Shown here: one piece after another, positions 7,694-14,886 of the stretch
How the letters are laid out: each line of letters starts with the position of its first letter
How positions within the stretch are numbered: the first letter of the stretch is position 1
Assembly (NCBI GenBank): GCA_018660305.1
Contig: JABJKO010000270.1
Span: 1 to 41,720 of the forward strand
DNA from: Rhodospirillaceae bacterium
Lineage (GTDB): Bacteria; Pseudomonadota; Alphaproteobacteria; MPNO01; UBA2964
Length of the DNA: 41,720 bases
Direction: 5' to 3'
The notes under the pieces: model-generated
Seen by the model: the letters and a program-made list of their open reading frames with translations, nothing else
The model's database searches: none
What the model was told of the DNA's origin: nothing
Translations under genes and position numbers: made by a program

Positions 7694-8401
7694 ATGGCTA
7701 GAAACAAGGGATATGGACAGTATTGCCCCATCGCGCGGGCGGCGGAAATCCTCACCGAGCGCTGGGTGCCGCTGGTGGTGCGCGAGCTATGCTGCGGCAG
7801 TACGCGGTTCAATCAACTGCAGGCGGGGGTGCCGCGCATGTCATCGGCGTTGCTGTCGGCGCGGCTCAAGGAGCTGGAATATGCCGGCATTGTGGACCGT
7901 AGACCGGTCACAAAGGGCCGCGGTTCCGAATATCACATCACCGAAGCCGGCAAGGCCCTGTTTCCCATCCTGGAAAGCATGGGCGTTTGGGCGCAGGCCT
8001 GGATGCGCGACGATCTGGTGGCCAAGGAAAATCTCGATCCCGATCTGTTGATGTGGGACATCAGGCGCACGGTCTCGGAATGTAAAGCGCCGGTGCCGGG
8101 CCGCTTCGTTACCCAGTTCCAGTTCTCCGGTGTGCCGGTCAACCGGCGGCGCTACTGGCTGTTGTTCGAACAGGACGACGTGGATCTTTGCATCAAGGAT
8201 CCCGGATTCGAGCCCAACCTCTATGTCTCCTCCCATATCAAGGACATGGTCACCGTATGGCTCGGTCATGCGCCGCTGGATAAGGCCTTGCGGGATGACA
8301 AGATCACGCTGGATGGTGACAGCGCCGACGTGAAGAAATTCCGCGACTGGTTCTCGTTAAGCTGTTTCGCCCCCGCCGCGCGTGCGGCGATGGGTTCTTA
8401 A
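7694..8401 (+). CDS. HxlR-family winged-helix transcriptional regulator with C-terminal extension
   Basis: The first 105 residues form an HxlR-type winged helix: CPIARAAEILTERWVPLVVR, then STRFNQLQAGVPRMSSALLS as the recognition region and KGRGSEYHITEAGKAL as the wing. Cys11 lies where redox- or electrophile-sensing members carry their conserved cysteine. Canonical members are about 100-120 residues; this one has some 125 more residues resembling the SCP2-like ligand domain seen in long HxlR proteins. A GGGGGAG ribosome binding site precedes the ATG. It is divergent from the flavoprotein gene and probably represses it. Its stop overlaps the stop of the convergent binding-protein gene. Confidence 0.85.
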   Translation: MARNKGYGQYCPIARAAEILTERWVPLVVRELCCGSTRFNQLQAGVPRMSSALLSARLKELEYAGIVDRRPVTKGRGSEYHITEAGKALFPILESMGVWAQAWMRDDLVAKENLDPDLLMWDIRRTVSECKAPVPGRFVTQFQFSGVPVNRRRYWLLFEQDDVDLCIKDPGFEPNLYVSSHIKDMVTVWLGHAPLDKALRDDKITLDGDSADVKKFRDWFSLSCFAPAARAAMGS

Positions 8402-9339
8402 CCCGCCCACAAATTCTTGAACTGGGTGGCGACGATATCCTCGTAAGGGACCGGGCCGCCTTCCAGCAGGCCGGCGGCCTGGGCGAAATCGTTCATGCCG
8501 GCGACGTTTTCTTCGTATAAAGCGGCATCGTAATAGGGCAGGTCGCGCTCGATCAAAGTCTGGATCAGCGCGGTTTCCTTGGCCGGGAAATGTTTTTCGG
8601 CGACTTTTACCGCCAGTGTCGGGTCATCCTTGAGGGCGGCCAGCGTCTTCACGATGGCGCGCACCGCGCCGGCGGCCACGTCGGGCTGTTCGTCCACCAG
8701 CTTCTGGGTGGTCGCCAGCGCCGGCTGGGTAAAGCGGAAGGCGGAAGGCGGGCCGTCGCCGCGGCGGACGTCTATGATGCATTTGGCGATACCGCTGGTG
8801 ACCGCCACTTCGGCCCCCATGCCATTGGCCCAGAACCCGTCGATCTTGCCATCGATGAGCGCCTGCGCCGCGACCACGCCGAAGGATTTGCCTTCGGGGA
8901 TACCGCCCGGCGGCAGGCCGATGGAGATGTTTTCGGCCTCGATATCGATGCCGGCGGCAATGAGAAGCTGGCGAAACCCCACATCCACGCCCGGCGCCGC
9001 GCCGATGCGCAGCCCCTTGAGCCCGTTGACATCGCCTTTTTCCACGTCGATATCGTTGCGGAGAACGAGAAACCAGTACATGCCCTGGCTCAGGGCACAC
9101 AGGACTTTTGAGCCCTCCCAGCGGGGGAAGGCCCAGAGCGGCGCATGGGCCGATCCGGCGACGAAATCGGCGGCGCCGTCGCGCAGGGCGCGGTAGGAAT
9201 CCGGTACCGGGAAAATCAGGGTAATCTCGGCATCGATTCCCTCATCCTTGAAAAAACCGAGCTCCACCGCTGCAATGGCGGGAAAGTAGGAATTTGAAAC
9301 CAAATCGGGCAGGGCAATTTTGAACGGCATCGGGCGCAT
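8398..9339 (-). CDS. NMT1/THI5-like (SsuA/TauA-type) substrate-binding protein
   Basis: A 313-residue periplasmic-binding-protein fold of the NMT1/SsuA class. Typical segments are YFPAIAAVELGFFKDEGID at the start, a central GLKGLRIGAAPGVDVGFRQL, and KIDGFWANGMGAEVAV in the second lobe. Such proteins normally deliver sulfonates, nitrate or pyrimidines to an ABC importer. Two things are odd: there is no signal peptide or lipobox, because the protein begins MRPMPFKIALPDL directly on the first strand, and no permease or ATPase gene is adjacent. It may work in the cytosol as a ligand-binding or THI5-like enzyme, or the real start may be misread. A short dyad lies just upstream at 9351-9367. Confidence 0.75.
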   Translation of the reverse strand: MRPMPFKIALPDLVSNSYFPAIAAVELGFFKDEGIDAEITLIFPVPDSYRALRDGAADFVAGSAHAPLWAFPRWEGSKVLCALSQGMYWFLVLRNDIDVEKGDVNGLKGLRIGAAPGVDVGFRQLLIAAGIDIEAENISIGLPPGGIPEGKSFGVVAAQALIDGKIDGFWANGMGAEVAVTSGIAKCIIDVRRGDGPPSAFRFTQPALATTQKLVDEQPDVAAGAVRAIVKTLAALKDDPTLAVKVAEKHFPAKETALIQTLIERDLPYYDAALYEENVAGMNDFAQAAGLLEGGPVPYEDIVATQFKNLWAG

Positions 9340-9350
9340 CCTGTTGGTCT

Positions 9351-9367
9351 ATGATGGGCACCATCAT
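9351..9367. promoter_or_regulatory. Dyad upstream of the binding-protein gene
   Basis: ATGATGG (9351-9357) and CCATCAT (9361-9367) pair perfectly around GCA. It is 12 bases before the start of the minus-strand binding-protein gene and could be an operator or leader hairpin. No regulator can be assigned. Confidence 0.3.
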
Positions 9368-9444
9368 GCGTGTCCCCTTACCGGTGCGCAACCGCGCGGC
9401 TTTTTCTGTTCAGACGGAACCAGCTCACGGCAGTGGAAAAAGGT

Positions 9445-10680
9445 TCAATCCGACGCCGTCTTGGGCGATCTGGTGAGTAGCATCGGCCCGCAAACGGCAA
9501 GAAAAATCACAAAGGCCGCGACCCACGAGAATGCCGCGATCCACAGGAGCGCCTCGGCGGCGATATCGAGGACGGATGAGGCAATGCGGCTTACCGCCGC
9601 AAGGGAGACCAGCCCGTAGGCGATTGCCAAGCCCGGTCCGGCATGAAGGTCGCGGCCGGTGTGGCCCATGGTGGCGCGGCTCATCACGGCGAGTGTCATG
9701 GTGCCCATGGCGCCTGCGGTCAGTGAGTGCAGCGCGCCGCTCTGAGGCAGGGTTGGCCACCATTGGCTCAGCGCTAACAGCGCCAGCCCGACGGGAATCC
9801 ACAGGTAACCGAGATGGAGAACCCAGACCAACGCTTCCACCCTTGTCGCCAAGCCGCGCCAACGGCAGACGCGGATGAGATTGGCGGCTGCGGCGATGGC
9901 GGCGAAGAGTCCAGTCAGGAGCCCCTCGGGTTGTACGCTCCACCATCCCAGGGCCAGCAGCGTGATCGCCAGCGTGCCGCCATCGATCACGCCAAACGGC
10001 GCGGGAAAACGCTCATGGCCCTGTTTATTGAGCCAGTTGCGGGTGAAGCTGGGGACGATGCGGCCTCCGATGAGGGTAATCATCATGATCATGGTGGCGA
10101 TGGAAAGCCGCTGGCCCAAGCCATCGAGGACGAATATTTCCAGCGCTTCGGCATGGATCAGCGCATTACCGAGAAGGAAAAGAGCCACGGCGGCGATGAT
10201 GGGCAGGTTACGCCAGTTCTTGCCTGCGATGATCTCGCGCAGAGTGAGGACAAGAACAACAGCTAGAAAAGCGACGTCGATGACCGCGGCCGGCAACGCA
10301 CCGATCAGGTCCGAAAATGCCAAGGCCAGGCGGCCGGCGATCCAGATCAGGACAAGAAATAGCAGTGAGGTTCCCTGCAGGGGAAGGTGGCCTGTCCAGT
10401 TGGGGATGGCGGTCAGCAGGAATCCGGTGAATGTCGCGGCGACGAAACCGAACAGCATTTCATGCCAGTGCCAGGTCACGGCATCGAGATACGTCGGGAG
10501 GATAACGGCGCCCTGTAAATTGGCGACAAAGAGGACCAGCGCGGTTGCCGCCCACAGCCCTGCCAGCAGGAAAAAAGGGCGAAACCCCATGGAAAAAAGC
10601 GCTGACGCGGGACCGCGCCGATAACGTGGAATGGGTGTGTGGTCTGTCTTGATATCCGAGCTCGCTGAGCTGTTCGCCAA
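9445..10680 (-). CDS. nnrS: NnrS family haem-copper membrane protein
   Basis: A 411-residue integral membrane protein with about twelve hydrophobic segments, the size and pattern of NnrS. Family-typical parts are FSMGFRPFFLLAGLWAA near residue 30, WHWHEMLFGFVAAT with clustered histidines at about 70, GGRIVPSFTRNWLN in the middle, and AGAMGTMTLAVMSRATMGHT towards the end. NnrS binds haem and copper and protects cells against nitric oxide. It is divergent from an exported MsrA, so the two form an oxidative/nitrosative stress pair, although no shared operator is evident. I did not find a convincing full FNR/NnrR site in the 209-base gap. No denitrification genes are in the window. Confidence 0.85.
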   Translation of the reverse strand: MANSSASSDIKTDHTPIPRYRRGPASALFSMGFRPFFLLAGLWAATALVLFVANLQGAVILPTYLDAVTWHWHEMLFGFVAATFTGFLLTAIPNWTGHLPLQGTSLLFLVLIWIAGRLALAFSDLIGALPAAVIDVAFLAVVLVLTLREIIAGKNWRNLPIIAAVALFLLGNALIHAEALEIFVLDGLGQRLSIATMIMMITLIGGRIVPSFTRNWLNKQGHERFPAPFGVIDGGTLAITLLALGWWSVQPEGLLTGLFAAIAAAANLIRVCRWRGLATRVEALVWVLHLGYLWIPVGLALLALSQWWPTLPQSGALHSLTAGAMGTMTLAVMSRATMGHTGRDLHAGPGLAIAYGLVSLAAVSRIASSVLDIAAEALLWIAAFSWVAAFVIFLAVCGPMLLTRSPKTASD

Positions 10681-10889
10681 AGTGGCGCTTTATGGAAATG
10701 GATCAAATCCCGTCGCTGGGCAAGATCGCGGGCTGTGACCTTTGGACGCGGGGAATGCCTCCGCCAGGTCCTTCAACCACCGGCGACGATTCCATGATAA
10801 CGAGACTGTTACCAGGACCCGACTGTTGCAATCTTGTAGTCCGGCTCAGCCGTTACTACCTTGTGAATGCGGCTTGGAAGGAGAAATCG

Positions 10890-11525
10890 ATGAATTTGCG
10901 ATCATTATGGAACGGCTTATTTACCGGAATTCTGTTATCCGGCGCTGTTGTGGCGACCCATCCCGCGGCGGCAAAGGGAGAGGCAATCGCGACCTTTGCG
11001 GGTGGCTGTTTCTGGTGTGTTGAATCCGATTTCGACACTGTGAAGGGGGTCAAGAAGACCATCTCCGGCTATACCGGCGGCCTGTTGCGGAATCCCACCT
11101 ATAAGCAGGTGGTAGCCGGCGGCACCGGGCATCTCGAGGCGGTGCAGATCCACTATGATCCGCAGGTCACCAGCTATGAAAAGCTGCTGGATGTTTTCTG
11201 GCACAGCGTCGATCCCACCGATGCCGGCGGACAATTCTGCGACCGGGGGGCGAGTTACGCCACGGCTATCTTCGCCAACTCGCCGGAACAAAAGAAAATC
11301 GCCGAGAAATCAAAGGCCGCCCTGGTCAAATCCGGGGCCCTGAAAAAACCCATCGTCACGCCTGTGGTGGCGGCGTCCACTTTTACCCCGGCCGAGGGTT
11401 ATCATCAGGATTATTATACCAAGAACCCCCTCCGCTATCGCTTCTATCGCACCAGCTGCGGCCGCGACCGCCGGATCAAGGCCCTCTGGGGCGAAGACGC
11501 CCACCGCGGCATTGAGAAGCACTGA
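10890..11525 (+). CDS. msrA: Exported peptide methionine sulfoxide reductase A
   Basis: The chosen ATG at 10890 has a good AAGGAG site upstream and gives a 211-residue protein with a signal peptide (about residues 1-28, ending HPAAAKG); the longer open frame upstream has no start signal. The catalytic motif GGCFWC gives Cys40 and Cys43. Family segments SGYTGG, HLEAVQI, DPTDAGGQFCDRG and EGYHQDYY follow, and SCGRDRRIK near the end carries a candidate recycling cysteine. The enzyme reduces methionine-S-sulfoxide in proteins, here probably in the periplasm. It is divergent from nnrS, and a strong inverted repeat ends the unit. Confidence 0.92.
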   Translation: MNLRSLWNGLFTGILLSGAVVATHPAAAKGEAIATFAGGCFWCVESDFDTVKGVKKTISGYTGGLLRNPTYKQVVAGGTGHLEAVQIHYDPQVTSYEKLLDVFWHSVDPTDAGGQFCDRGASYATAIFANSPEQKKIAEKSKAALVKSGALKKPIVTPVVAASTFTPAEGYHQDYYTKNPLRYRFYRTSCGRDRRIKALWGEDAHRGIEKH

Positions 11526-11553
11526 GATGTGAAGCGCTGAGATGTATTGAGAG

Positions 11554-11574
11554 GGGCGGGCCTGAGACCCGCCC
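11554..11574. terminator. Inverted-repeat terminator, copy A
   Basis: GGGCGGG and the second arm CCCGCCC form a hairpin around CCTGAGA. It lies between the convergent msrA and HerA-type genes and can serve both. A near-identical 21-base element occurs at 13544-13564 on the other side of the HerA gene, differing at one base. Confidence 0.75.
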
Positions 11575-11592
11575 GTGGGCGATCAGCGTAGT

Positions 11593-13380
11593 TTAACCGG
11601 CAGGCTTTGGCGGAACCAGCGGTGCGGCGGCGGGCTGTTGCGGCTGTGGCGCAGCGGCTGCCTGCCGTGGCTGCGGGGCCGCCTGTTTCTGGAGCCGGGA
11701 CGCGTCTTCGCTGCGGAACTGGGAGCGCCAGCGCTCCACCGTCGAGTTGATAAACTCTTGCCCCTGGTCCTCGCGCTGCCACCGTACCGAGAAATCCGCG
11801 TTGCCGCTCTTGGGCCGGAAGTTAGGGTCCAGATCGTCGAAGCGCAGCCGGACCGGCATGGAGACGCCCTCGCCGCAGACCACCGCTTCCTGGGTTCGCA
11901 GGGCCGGCAGGGCACCCAGCAATCCGCTGGCGCTTTCGGGGAGCGCGCGCCGGGCGATCTCCTGATCGCGCTCGTTGCTCATGCGCAGGGCGAACATGGT
12001 GTTGCATTGCGACAGGATATTGGCCGACAGCTCCGAGGGGCGCTGGCTGATCAGGCACAGGGACACGCCATATTTCCGGCCCTCCATGGCAATGCGCGAT
12101 ATGGCTTTTTTGGTGGGGCCAAAGCCGTCTTCGCTGTTGGCCGGCACGTAGCGGTGGGCCTCCTCGCAGACCAGCAGCACCGGCAGGGCCTGTGCCGGCA
12201 CGCTCCACAGGGCGAAATCGAATATGATGCGGCACAGGACGGAGACCACCACATCGACGATCTCCGACGGCACGCCGGATAGATCGAGAATGGTAATGGG
12301 CTTGTTGCCCACCGGAATACTGAGAATGCGCGACAGGATCATCGGCAAGACGTCCTGGACCACCAGGCCGGAGAACATAAAGGCATAGCGGCGGTCCGAG
12401 CGCAGGCTCTCGAGCCGGGATTTCAGCCGCAGGAACGGCGCCGAACTTTCCGGGTTCTCGAACTGACCCATCTGGCCACTGATGTGGGAAATCAGTTCGC
12501 TCAGCACATAGGGAATCGGCGTATCCACCGTAATATGCTCGGTCGTGCCCTTGTCGCCGGCGAATTTCTTTTTCGCATGAATGATGGCTTCCTTGAGGAT
12601 CGCCGTCTGGATTTCCGTATCGGGCCGTCCCCGGCCAACGATCACCTCGACGATTTCCTCGAAATTGAGAAGCCAGTAGGGCAGCTCGAGCTTGTCCGGG
12701 CTGACCACGTCCGCGCTATCGCCGAAGGACTGGAAATATTCGTTATGGGGATCGAGCATGACCACATGGCCATTGGGATGGTCGGCCAGGATTTTCCGCA
12801 GGATCAGGGCGACCGAGCAGGATTTGCCGGAGCCGGTGGAGCCCAGGATGGCAAAATGCTTGCCCAGCAGATCGTCGGTCGACACAAAGGCCGGCAATTC
12901 GTTGTCCGGATGCAGGGTGCCGATCCGGACGTTGGCCTTATCGGGCCTCGCGTAAATACGGGACCGTTCTTCCGGCGTCGCCAGATAGATATCATCGTCC
13001 AGCACCGGGTAGACGGCGACACCGCGGTTGAAGCCGCGTTCGACCCCGTTGGGGTCGCGGCGCGGAATTTCGCCCAGCAACTCCACGTCGAATTGGCGTC
13101 TCACGCTGTTAAGCGCATCCGCTGTCGGGTCGGCCATGGAGAGAAGACCGACGACACCAAAGACCGTCGAGTTTGCCGTTTCGACTTTAATAATGGAGCC
13201 GATGCGCAGATCGGGGGTAACCACCGCCGCGCCTTCCTCGCCCTTATAGGGAAGAAGGATCCCCTGAAGCGCGGATCCGCTGACACCGATGACCCGGCCG
13301 ATGGGATAACCGAAAGAGCTCGGGCTGGCCGGGCTTTGCTGAGGGTCGGTCGTGAGGTTTTGCTGGTTATCCGTATGCAT
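11593..13380 (-). CDS. HerA-type ATP-binding protein (DUF87 helicase/translocase)
   Basis: A HerA/FtsK-superfamily motor ATPase. The N-terminal 165 residues resemble a HAS-barrel (GYPIGRVIGVSGSALQGILL). The Walker A motif GSTGSGKS is at 180-187 and Walker B is VLLVCEEAH near 415, followed by the sensor-like LCLISQRPSELS. The C-terminal tail is Gln/Pro/Ala rich and probably disordered. I place the start at the ATG at 13380; a longer frame begins with TTG at 13461 but has a weakly conserved, non-domain extension. HerA proteins act as hexameric DNA translocases, often with NurA nuclease or with defence effectors; none is adjacent. Near-identical inverted repeats flank the gene on both sides. Confidence 0.85.
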   Translation of the reverse strand: MHTDNQQNLTTDPQQSPASPSSFGYPIGRVIGVSGSALQGILLPYKGEEGAAVVTPDLRIGSIIKVETANSTVFGVVGLLSMADPTADALNSVRRQFDVELLGEIPRRDPNGVERGFNRGVAVYPVLDDDIYLATPEERSRIYARPDKANVRIGTLHPDNELPAFVSTDDLLGKHFAILGSTGSGKSCSVALILRKILADHPNGHVVMLDPHNEYFQSFGDSADVVSPDKLELPYWLLNFEEIVEVIVGRGRPDTEIQTAILKEAIIHAKKKFAGDKGTTEHITVDTPIPYVLSELISHISGQMGQFENPESSAPFLRLKSRLESLRSDRRYAFMFSGLVVQDVLPMILSRILSIPVGNKPITILDLSGVPSEIVDVVVSVLCRIIFDFALWSVPAQALPVLLVCEEAHRYVPANSEDGFGPTKKAISRIAMEGRKYGVSLCLISQRPSELSANILSQCNTMFALRMSNERDQEIARRALPESASGLLGALPALRTQEAVVCGEGVSMPVRLRFDDLDPNFRPKSGNADFSVRWQREDQGQEFINSTVERWRSQFRSEDASRLQKQAAPQPRQAAAAPQPQQPAAAPLVPPKPAG

Positions 13381-13543
13381 GACACCAATTCCCGTACATT
13401 GCGTAAGCCCCCTGCCAATGCCTTGAGTTCCGCCCCATCCCGGAACGTCGGGTATAGACAAGCCGGGTTAAGGTCCGCTTAAGGTTTGCGGGCGGAACCG
13501 GGGTGTGTGCTTAGATTGAGAGGTTGGATTCTGAATTCAGCGC

Positions 13544-13564
13544 GGGCGGGTCTGAGACCCGCCC
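13544..13564. terminator. Inverted-repeat terminator, copy B
   Basis: GGGCGGGTCT and AGACCCGCCC form a nearly uninterrupted palindrome (stem 9-10). It lies 26 bases after the stop of the selenoprotein gene, on the 5' side of the HerA gene. It differs from the copy at 11554-11574 by one base. Confidence 0.7.
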
Positions 13565-13589
13565 GTTCAACCAGATGATGATTGCCCGA

Positions 13590-14264
13590 TCAGCCAGGTG
13601 CCAACGCGGCGACTTGGTCTTTTACCGCTTCCTCAAAACCGTCGGGGTCGAACAGATGGGGCCCGATCCCGCATTTCCAGGTCACACGGCCTGACGCATC
13701 GAGCATGTAGAGCCGTTCGGGCATGGCCATATAGGTGCTGCTGGTCTGATCGGTCATATCGTCCAAAACCATGGGGAAGGAAAAGTTGAACCGCAGCATA
13801 CAGGCGGCCGCGACCTCCGCCCGTTCATCGTCGGATGTGGGCTGGGTGAAAAGCACGTCGTCATCGAGATTGGAGGGCGACTGGGAACCGTCGGTCGGGT
13901 GCGCTTCCTTTATATAGACGCACAGAAACTGGACCCGTTCGCCGAACGTTTTCGCTATTCCGTCGAGGCGCACGGCCTCGCGCCGGAAGGGGGGTCACGT
14001 ATAGGAGCCGAAGACCAGCCCCACCGGCTTGCCGCGCAGGCCCGACAGTTTCATCATCTCGCCGGTGCGCCCGCCCGAGGCGCTGAGTAGCTCAAGCTCG
14101 AAATCGGGCGCTACATCGCCTACTTGCGGCGAATCCCTGTCGGCTTCGAGACGCCGCTGATAACCGGCACGCATCCCGTCCCGCGTCCAGCCGCGAAATT
14201 CGAGCTCGTCATCGCTGATACCGTTGATCCTGTCTTCGAGAACCTGGGGTAGCTTGGTGGTCAT
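13590..14264 (-). CDS. Deiodinase-like redoxin, predicted selenoprotein with in-frame TGA (Sec90)
   Basis: Conceptual translation through the TGA at 13997-13995 gives one 224-residue thioredoxin-fold protein. Before the TGA come VGDVAPDFELELL, GLRGKPVGLVFGSYT; after it come PPFRREAVRLDGIAKTFGER, VQFLCVYIKEAHPTDG and FPMVLDDMTD. This is the iodothyronine-deiodinase family pattern (FGSxT-Sec-PPF, YIxEAHxxDG), and the TGA is exactly at the catalytic Sec/Cys. The frame is unbroken otherwise, with no decay on either side. A bacterial-SECIS-like hairpin follows the TGA. The start at 14264 has GGAGGG eight bases upstream; an ATG six codons earlier lacks one. Bacterial members have no known thyroid role and are presumed thiol/selenol redox enzymes. 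It follows a PaaI-type thioesterase by 72 bases and ends at a strong terminator. Gene callers would split or truncate it. Whether selA, selB, selC and selD exist cannot be seen here. Confidence 0.85.
13958..13988 (-). promoter_or_regulatory. Candidate bacterial SECIS element
   Basis: Reading the minus strand, six C residues follow the TGA. Then UUCCG (13988-13984) pairs with CGGAA (13962-13958), GCG and A form an internal loop, and CGAGGC (13980-13975) pairs with GCCUCG (13969-13964). The apical loop is CGUGC (13974-13970). The upper stem begins 14 bases and the loop 20 bases after the TGA, within the range known for bacterial SECIS elements. The loop has G at its second position followed by U, as the bacterial rule asks. 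Confidence 0.7.
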
Positions 14265-14336
14265 CTGCCGTCCCTCCGTCATGGGGTTGCCTTACAGGAA
14301 GTATCGGGCCGCGCCGTACCGAACGTCAAGAAGGGG

Positions 14337-14759
14337 TCATCCCGCAGGCGGTTCCGCCATGTCCTTGGGGTCGGTCTCGTGCACCCTGCGGGCCATGAAA
14401 GTCCCGAGACCGGCGGCGCAAACCTCGCCATCCTCGCGGCGGATTTCACACCGGACGACCGATGTGCGCGCACCGGCCCGGATCACGTCGGCGGTGGCGG
14501 TCAGCCGATTGCCGGTGGCAGCGGCGGTGTAATTCACCTTGAGCTCCATGGTTGCCATGGGGCGCATGCGCGTGTCGTAATTGCCGCCGCAGGCCGCCGT
14601 TGCCATGGAGACATCCACCAGGGCTGCAATGACACCCCCCTGCACCACATCGCGCAGATTGCGCATGTCGTCCCGGATGGCGAGGCCCACCACCGCATGA
14701 CCATCTTCCATGACTTCATAGTCAGGGCTCAGCCATTTTCGAAACCCTTCGTCAGGCAT
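14337..14759 (-). CDS. PaaI-family hotdog-fold thioesterase
   Basis: A 140-residue hotdog-fold protein. The start at 14759 is supported by a GGGAGA site and removes a spurious upstream frame. Characteristic parts are NLRDVVQGGVIAALVDVSMA (the catalytic HG/QGG helix region; the usual His before GG is Gln here), MELKVNYTAAATGNRLTATA and VRCEIRREDGEVCAAGLGTF. Such proteins hydrolyse acyl- or aryl-CoA thioesters as tetramers in the cytosol. It is 127 bases from the divergent TauD-type gene and 72 bases ahead of the selenoprotein gene, with which it may be co-transcribed. The substrate is unknown. Confidence 0.8.
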   Translation of the reverse strand: MPDEGFRKWLSPDYEVMEDGHAVVGLAIRDDMRNLRDVVQGGVIAALVDVSMATAACGGNYDTRMRPMATMELKVNYTAAATGNRLTATADVIRAGARTSVVRCEIRREDGEVCAAGLGTFMARRVHETDPKDMAEPPAG

Positions 14760-14886
14760 GTTGTTTCCCGTCTCCCGCTGACACACTTTGTTGCGGCAAT
14801 CTATCAATCCCGTGTCGACAGGGACAGGGCGGCAGAGGCAAGATAACCGTGATGCTCCGCGAGAGAGCACTGACGGGAGATAAAAT

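Noticed and set aside
10681..10889. FNR/NnrR-type site upstream of nnrS
   Set aside because: Only one TTGAT half-site is visible, with no matching second half at the required spacing.
13995..14282. Truncated redoxin pseudogene with a nonsense mutation
   Set aside because: Both sides of the TGA are intact in one frame, the stop is exactly the catalytic Sec codon of the family, and a SECIS-like hairpin follows. Readthrough as selenocysteine explains the data better.
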